NCBI GenBank assembly: GCA_045590955.1
Contig: JAZNSB010000052.1
Coordinates: 1-27,702, forward strand
DNA from: JAZNSB01 sp045590955
Lineage (GTDB): Bacteria; Pseudomonadota; Alphaproteobacteria; RF32; CAG-239
Length of the DNA stretch: 27,702 nucleotides
Direction of reading: 5' to 3'
Shown: piece after piece, positions 23,866 to 27,702 of the stretch
Position numbering within the stretch: position 1 is the first letter of the stretch
Layout of the letters: each line of letters opens with the position of its first letter
The notes under the pieces: generated by a model
The model's input: only the letters and a program-made list of their open reading frames with translations
Databases searched by the model: none
What the model was told of the DNA's origin: nothing
Program-made: the position numbers and the translations under genes

Positions 23866-25026
23866 ATGAACATACACATCCTTTTATTGTTTTTAGTAAC
23901 TGTTTTTGCCATAAGCACCAAGTGGTATATATCCATTTGCCGTCAAACACTGTTTGTAGACAACAAACTTATTCAAGACGCTTTTTTTCCTTTATATACG
24001 TTTAACGCCATTGGCACTATAATCTTTTTATTAACGAGCCCACAAACAGATACAATCAATGACTTTCGTTGGTATTTCCTGATATCACCTTGCTTATTAC
24101 CGCTTCTTGTTTTTTTGGCTCAAGCATATTTTACAAAACAAAAGAAGTGGGGAATAACATACTTGGTTTGCCTTATTTGCGTATTTTTGTTGCCAAAAGA
24201 CTTTTTGCTTTTTGGTAATTTTATGCCATTTATTGCAGACAGATTTATTTTATCTTTGATTTTATATTCATATACAAACAACTACAACCTGTTAAACACG
24301 CTCAAAGGAACATCTGCCACACAAATGCTTGTAATTTCTCTTGGCGGATTTGCTCTTTACTTATATGGAGCAGTTCCACAAACCATTGGATACATTGGTT
24401 TGATTCATGCTTGCGTACTAGTTCCTTTTTTGGCTTTTTCATTAAACACAACATGCTTACATTTCACACCTTACGGATGTAACACCCTTGGTTTTATATA
24501 TGGCTGGTTTTCTTTATGGATTGCTGCAGAAGGTATGGTTGAAAGCAGTATAATTTTGAACTCTTGGTTTATTTATGAATTACTTTTAGCATACGGACGC
24601 AGACTTACATTCATGGACAGATATAAAAAGATAGAATACAACACCTTTTTATACAGCTTAAAAATTCAAGGATATACACCTGCTTTTGTTATGCGTTCTT
24701 ATATAAAAGTTTTGGCTTTTATACTCTTGTTTGCATGCCTTCAAACCACATCACCTTCAAACACTTCTTTTTTAATCTTTTCTTTCTTTATTTTAGTTTG
24801 GTCTAATTATAAAATTCTCAACCCCAGCTCCGGCAAAAAAACTTTAAAAGAAACAAATGCAGAATTTATCAATAGCTTAAAAGAAGAATATTCTAACTTC
24901 AAAAAACAAATAACACCCGTTGAAACGAAGAAAAAAACAGAAACAAACACAGCAAAATCCACTGCAAAAAAGAAAAAAACAGCAGCAAAAAAGACCGTTT
25001 CCACAAAAAGTAAAAAGAGAAAATAA
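23866..25026 (+). CDS. Polytopic membrane protein with lysine-rich C-terminal tail, unknown function
   Basis: This is a 386-residue protein I do not recognise. About nine or ten hydrophobic helices fill residues 1 to about 315 (for example HILLLFLVTVFAIS, WGITYLVCLICVFLL, FILVWSNYKIL). A charged helix (about 325-350) then leads into a Lys/Ala/Thr tail (about 353-386: TKKKTETNTAKSTAKKKKTA then AKKTVSTKSKKRK), like the disordered tails of histone H1 or AlgP. GYTPAFVMRSYIKVL and LLAYGRRLTFMDRYKK are cytoplasmic-loop candidates. AGGAG precedes the ATG with 5-base spacing. The next gene begins directly after its stop codon with no gap. The tail is expected to be cytoplasmic and could bind nucleic acid, ribosomes or anionic lipid; that is inference. 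Confidence 0.8.
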   Translation: MNIHILLLFLVTVFAISTKWYISICRQTLFVDNKLIQDAFFPLYTFNAIGTIIFLLTSPQTDTINDFRWYFLISPCLLPLLVFLAQAYFTKQKKWGITYLVCLICVFLLPKDFLLFGNFMPFIADRFILSLILYSYTNNYNLLNTLKGTSATQMLVISLGGFALYLYGAVPQTIGYIGLIHACVLVPFLAFSLNTTCLHFTPYGCNTLGFIYGWFSLWIAAEGMVESSIILNSWFIYELLLAYGRRLTFMDRYKKIEYNTFLYSLKIQGYTPAFVMRSYIKVLAFILLFACLQTTSPSNTSFLIFSFFILVWSNYKILNPSSGKKTLKETNAEFINSLKEEYSNFKKQITPVETKKKTETNTAKSTAKKKKTAAKKTVSTKSKKRK

Positions 25027-26382
25027 ATGTCTATGCTAAAATTTATACAAAATCTTTTTTTCAAAAAAACTCTTTTGGAAGAGCAGTTCGTTTATAACCA
25101 AAACACCAAATTTAAGGTTTGTATTGTATCATTTATAGAGGGCATAGAAAATAGTGCAGAACCAAAAATTTTAAACATTTTAAAACAACAAGAAGCTTTA
25201 GATGTTTGCGTCAACGAAGACATTTTCAACAAAGATTTTTTAAGCTTAGATAGTCGTAGCATTTTTGACTACATAGACAAAGGACAAGACATTTTATATA
25301 AAACCGGAGCCGATGTCCTTGTTTGGGGATACAATGATAACGGTAAACTTCGTTTAAACTTTCAAACCCCGCAACAATACGACAAAGCCGACAATTCTTT
25401 TGTATCTGCCTTAGATTCTCTATATTTTCCATATAGTCTTTTTGAAGAAGGGGCTCAGATTCCCAGTGCTTTATCCAACTTGCTATATGGTGCTGTTCTT
25501 AGCGCCATTAATCCTAAAAGCGCAGAACACAAATCAAGAAGAAAATATCTTTTGCGCAAAACCATTGATGTTCTTACTCAAGACGCTTCTGCAAAAAAAC
25601 TTTCCATTATCTTCATGCCGTATTTTATGAATTTTTTAGGATGTACATATTTAAGTTATGCGTATGACAAAGGGCAAGAGAAAGATTTTAAAATTATCAA
25701 AGGACTTTTTGAAGCAGCTCTTGAACACCAAGATTTAATAAACAATCCGTTACACATAGGTTGCATATATTACCATCTCGGACAGCTGCACGATAACTTT
25801 GCCCACCATATAGACAAGAATCCTCTGTCATATTTTAAAGGAGCCATAAGCAATTATCAAAAAGCACAAAAATACCTTGGAAAATATACGTATGCATACG
25901 ACTACGGATACATATCCTATAAACTTTCACAACTATACTTTAAATACTGGAAAATAAAAGAAGACATTCAGGCTTTAAGAGACAGTGTGTTCCATTTAAG
26001 AGAAGCAGAAAAAGTATATACTTATTCTTTATTTCCTTCATTTTGGGCAGCCATTCAACAAGACCTGGGACAACACTTATTCTTGCTGAGCAGAAACAAC
26101 AACAGCTTAGAAATTTCTGAACTTGCAATTGCTGCATTTAAAAATTGTCAAAAAGTTCTCACAGAAAAAAAAGATCCTATAACATGGGCAAAAACCCAAG
26201 AAAAAATAGGAGAAATATACTACCGTTTAGGAAAGGTCAAAGAAGACCGAGCTATGTTAGAAGAAGCTCTGGAGTATTTTCATGAAGCATTATATATTTT
26301 TGAAAATTCTCAAGAAATTGAAACTTGTAAAAAAATAAACATCAGTATTGCAAAAACCTCTGAAAGCCTTGCAATAATTTAG
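25027..26382 (+). CDS. TPR-repeat protein with N-terminal TolB-like domain, unknown function
   Basis: This 451-residue, apparently cytoplasmic protein has no signal peptide or membrane helix. About 30-130 is an alpha/beta region (KFKVCIVSFIEGIENSAEPK; TGADVLVWGYNDNGKLRLNF) resembling TolB/CsgG-type N-domains that sit before TPRs in some adenylate-cyclase-like proteins. About 215-440 consists of tetratricopeptide-like helix pairs: IYYHLGQLHDNFAHH, YGYISYKLSQLYFKYWK, IQQDLGQHLFLLSRNN and QEKIGEIYYRLGKVKEDRAM. TPRs mediate protein binding. It starts immediately after the stop of the lysine-tailed membrane protein, so the two are likely coupled partners. glk follows 9 bases downstream. No catalytic motif is seen. 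Confidence 0.82.
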   Translation: MSMLKFIQNLFFKKTLLEEQFVYNQNTKFKVCIVSFIEGIENSAEPKILNILKQQEALDVCVNEDIFNKDFLSLDSRSIFDYIDKGQDILYKTGADVLVWGYNDNGKLRLNFQTPQQYDKADNSFVSALDSLYFPYSLFEEGAQIPSALSNLLYGAVLSAINPKSAEHKSRRKYLLRKTIDVLTQDASAKKLSIIFMPYFMNFLGCTYLSYAYDKGQEKDFKIIKGLFEAALEHQDLINNPLHIGCIYYHLGQLHDNFAHHIDKNPLSYFKGAISNYQKAQKYLGKYTYAYDYGYISYKLSQLYFKYWKIKEDIQALRDSVFHLREAEKVYTYSLFPSFWAAIQQDLGQHLFLLSRNNNSLEISELAIAAFKNCQKVLTEKKDPITWAKTQEKIGEIYYRLGKVKEDRAMLEEALEYFHEALYIFENSQEIETCKKINISIAKTSESLAII

Positions 26383-26391
26383 GAGATAACC

Positions 26392-27336
26392 ATGAGCAAA
26401 AAATTACTTGCCGACATAGGTGGAACCAACATCCGCTTAAGCATTTCAAATAATGGACGTTTTTGCAACACACAAAAATTGCAATGTGCCGACTTTGACT
26501 CGCTCAAAGAAGCCATATTGTTTTATTATGCTCAAAACAATATCAATACTCAAGACATTGCATCTGCAGCAATTTGCGTGGCATGCCCGGTTTTGTCAGA
26601 CAAAATTTCTTTAACAAATTGCCATTGGAATTTTTCCATAAAAAAACTCAAAAAAGAATTAAATTTAGAACAGCTGTCCGTGGTAAATGATTTTGTTGCA
26701 CAAGCTTTATCTATTCCATTTTTATCAAAAACAGATATTGTTCAAATAAAAAACGGGAACACAAAAAATGAACAAACGATTGGTGTAATCGGCCCCGGAA
26801 CAGGGCTTGGAACAGCAATTCTCTTAAAAGAAAAATCTTTTCCCAAAGTAATAGCTTGCGAAGGAGGGCATGTAAGCGTTAGCGCCAACAATGATAAAGA
26901 AGCAAAAATCATTTCCCTCGCTTGGCAAGAAATAGGCCATGTTTCTGCAGAAAAATTACTATCAGGATTAGGGTTGCCAAACTTGCATAAAGTTCTAAAA
27001 AAATTTTATGGTCAACCAATAGAAAAAATAGATGCTGCAGAAATTTTTAAAAGAGCTCAAAACCAAGATGCTTTCTGTCAAGAGGTTTTAGATTTGTTTT
27101 TCTCGTTGTTTGGAACTTTTTGCAGTAATTTTGCCTTAAGTTGCGGTTGCACCGGAGGTATTTATATTTCTGGTGGCATTTTTGCTAAACCGGAAAATCT
27201 GGAAATTTTGCAAAAATCAGTTTTTGTAAAAAGTTTTTTAGATAAAGGAAGATTTGAAGGTTATTTATCACAAATTCCTATATACGTAGTCACTCACCAA
27301 AATCCTGCACTAATAGGTCTTAATAAATTGTCCTAA
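26392..27336 (+). CDS. glk: Glucokinase (Glk family)
   Basis: This 314-residue enzyme phosphorylates glucose to glucose-6-phosphate with ATP. The phosphate loop is LADIGGTNIRLSI (about 6-18). VVNDFVAQALSIPFL carries the probable catalytic Asp (ND). VIGPGTGLGTAIL, ACEGGHVSVSA and SGLGLPNLHKVL match the Glk (not ROK) family, and GGCTGGIYISGGIF is the second phosphate/adenosine motif. Length is normal. AGGAG lies 8 bases before the ATG, next to the stop of the TPR gene, so it belongs to the same rightward unit. Its stop overlaps the stop of the convergent small membrane gene (CTAA at 27333-27336). Confidence 0.93.
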   Translation: MSKKLLADIGGTNIRLSISNNGRFCNTQKLQCADFDSLKEAILFYYAQNNINTQDIASAAICVACPVLSDKISLTNCHWNFSIKKLKKELNLEQLSVVNDFVAQALSIPFLSKTDIVQIKNGNTKNEQTIGVIGPGTGLGTAILLKEKSFPKVIACEGGHVSVSANNDKEAKIISLAWQEIGHVSAEKLLSGLGLPNLHKVLKKFYGQPIEKIDAAEIFKRAQNQDAFCQEVLDLFFSLFGTFCSNFALSCGCTGGIYISGGIFAKPENLEILQKSVFVKSFLDKGRFEGYLSQIPIYVVTHQNPALIGLNKLS

Positions 27337-27581
27337 TCTTTTTTATTTGGCAACTTGTATTCTACACCGTCAATATATATTGTGGTATTATTTGGTTTAT
27401 TGTTTTTTCTATTCCACCACAACAAAATTTTGTTCCATAAAAAAAATACCGCAAAACCGCATAATAAAAAAACAAAAAACACCAAACCTAAATATAGGGC
27501 GGTTCCCAAAAAAGAAAAAAACACCGCCGCTCCAAAAAAGGCAATTAACAACACACCTAAAAGTGATAAAAAATCTCGCAT
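27333..27581 (-). CDS. Small two-helix membrane protein, unknown
   Basis: The ATG at 27581 is chosen because AAAGGAAA precedes it at normal spacing; the upstream in-frame extension is not needed. The 82-residue protein has two hydrophobic helices at about 3-25 (FLSLLGVLLIAFFGAAVFF) and 27-52, then WWNRKNNKPNN and a short polar tail ending IYIDGVEYKLPNKKD. No family is recognised. It converges on glk with a 4-base overlap of stop codons. A terminator lies upstream between it and the tRNA, so it needs its own promoter, which I could not place with confidence. Confidence 0.7.
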   Translation of the reverse strand: MRDFLSLLGVLLIAFFGAAVFFSFLGTALYLGLVFFVFLLCGFAVFFLWNKILLWWNRKNNKPNNTTIYIDGVEYKLPNKKD

Positions 27582-27647
27582 AACATTTCCTTTCTTTATA
27601 TATAAATAGATAGGAAAGTTTTTTAGAAAAAACAAGATTTGAAATAA

Positions 27648-27671
27648 AAAAACCACCGTATGGTGGTTTTT
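27648..27671 (-). terminator. Terminator after the cut-off tRNA
   Basis: AAAAACCACC (27648-27657) pairs with GGTGGTTTTT (27662-27671) around GTAT, a 10-bp stem flanked by A and T tracts. On the minus strand it starts 3 bases after the tRNA 3' end. The hairpin is nearly symmetric, so it may work in both directions. Confidence 0.8.
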
Positions 27672-27673
27672 AA

Positions 27674-27702
27674 TGGAGCGGGTGAAGGGATTCGAACCCT
27701 CG
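27674..27702 (-). tRNA. tRNA 3' part, probably tRNA-Gly (cut by window edge)
   Basis: The last 29 bases on the minus strand read CGAGGGTTCGAATCCCTTCA then CCCGCTCCA. This gives a T arm (GAGGG/CCCTT around TTCGAAT), an acceptor 3' strand CACCCGC, discriminator U and CCA. A GCGGGTG acceptor with U73 fits glycine. The anticodon lies outside the window, so the isotype is a guess. Confidence 0.8.

Noticed and set aside
27619..27634. GTTTTTTAGAAAAAAC inverted repeat
   Set aside because: Only a 2-base loop and A/T stem; not a plausible hairpin and no associated gene signal.
27582..27656. Longer start for the small membrane protein at 27656
   Set aside because: ATG 27581 has a good ribosome-binding site, and the extension runs through A/T tracts into the terminator.
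1..27702. Search for CRISPR arrays, insertion sequences, prophage, integrons, toxin-antitoxin or defence genes
   Set aside because: No regularly spaced repeats, terminal inverted repeats, transposase, integrase or recognisable defence motifs were seen; the genes are mostly conserved core functions.

Overview
This AT-rich window looks like a chromosomal core segment of an uncultured Alphaproteobacterium, possibly a host- or gut-associated, Rhodospirillales-like lineage. The lineage call is an inference from gene content and order: tRNA-Tyr/tRNA-Gly/tuf beside rlmB, leuS-lptE-holA, lptE implying an LPS outer membrane, and single-copy rpmB and dnaB. I see no transposase, integrase, phage module, CRISPR array or recognisable defence island. 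Genes are tightly packed and no gene-free stretch exceeds about 150 bases.

Layout. (1) 1-375, minus: tRNA-Tyr, tRNA-Gly and the 5' end of tuf, with a TTGACA promoter element upstream. (2) 509-6306, plus: a coupled run of rlmB, a GldA-type ABC ATPase, a 1146-residue GldF/GldG/DUF4340 fusion, and a zinc/iron-type cation efflux protein starting at an overlapping TTG. (3) 6323-11801, minus: small lipoprotein, comM/yifB, a secreted protein ending in an HtrA-like domain that has lost all three catalytic residues, hemW, and a small membrane protein. (4) 11916-14324, minus: a divergent membrane pyrophosphatase carrying the lysine signature of potassium-independent enzymes. (5) 14434-17646, plus: tRNA-Arg(CCG), rpmB, a terminator, two abutting DnaA-box-like 9-mers, then dnaB, a YcgN-type cysteine-cluster protein and a YgjP-type metallopeptidase. 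(6) 17651-21646, minus: leuS, lptE, holA. The leuS product is of Bacillus/Patescibacteria type, not the usual proteobacterial type. (7) 21741-27336, plus: rsmB, a degenerate ketopantoate-reductase-like protein, a polytopic membrane protein with a lysine-rich histone-H1-like tail, a TPR protein, and glucokinase. (8) 27333-27702, minus: a small membrane protein, a terminator and a cut-off tRNA, probably glycine.

Most genes are housekeeping: translation and tRNA/rRNA modification (tuf, rlmB, rsmB, leuS, rpmB), replication (dnaB, holA), envelope (lptE, lipoprotein), energy (hppA, glk) and anaerobic-type radical SAM chemistry (hemW). The most unusual items are the pseudoprotease with its cysteine cluster, the three-part ABC auxiliary fusion with an internal G8 tract, the divergent HppA, the foreign-looking LeuRS, and the membrane/TPR pair upstream of glk. 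I do not see an unmistakable new multi-gene system; these are the best candidates for undescribed biology. All family assignments come from reading motifs, without database searches.
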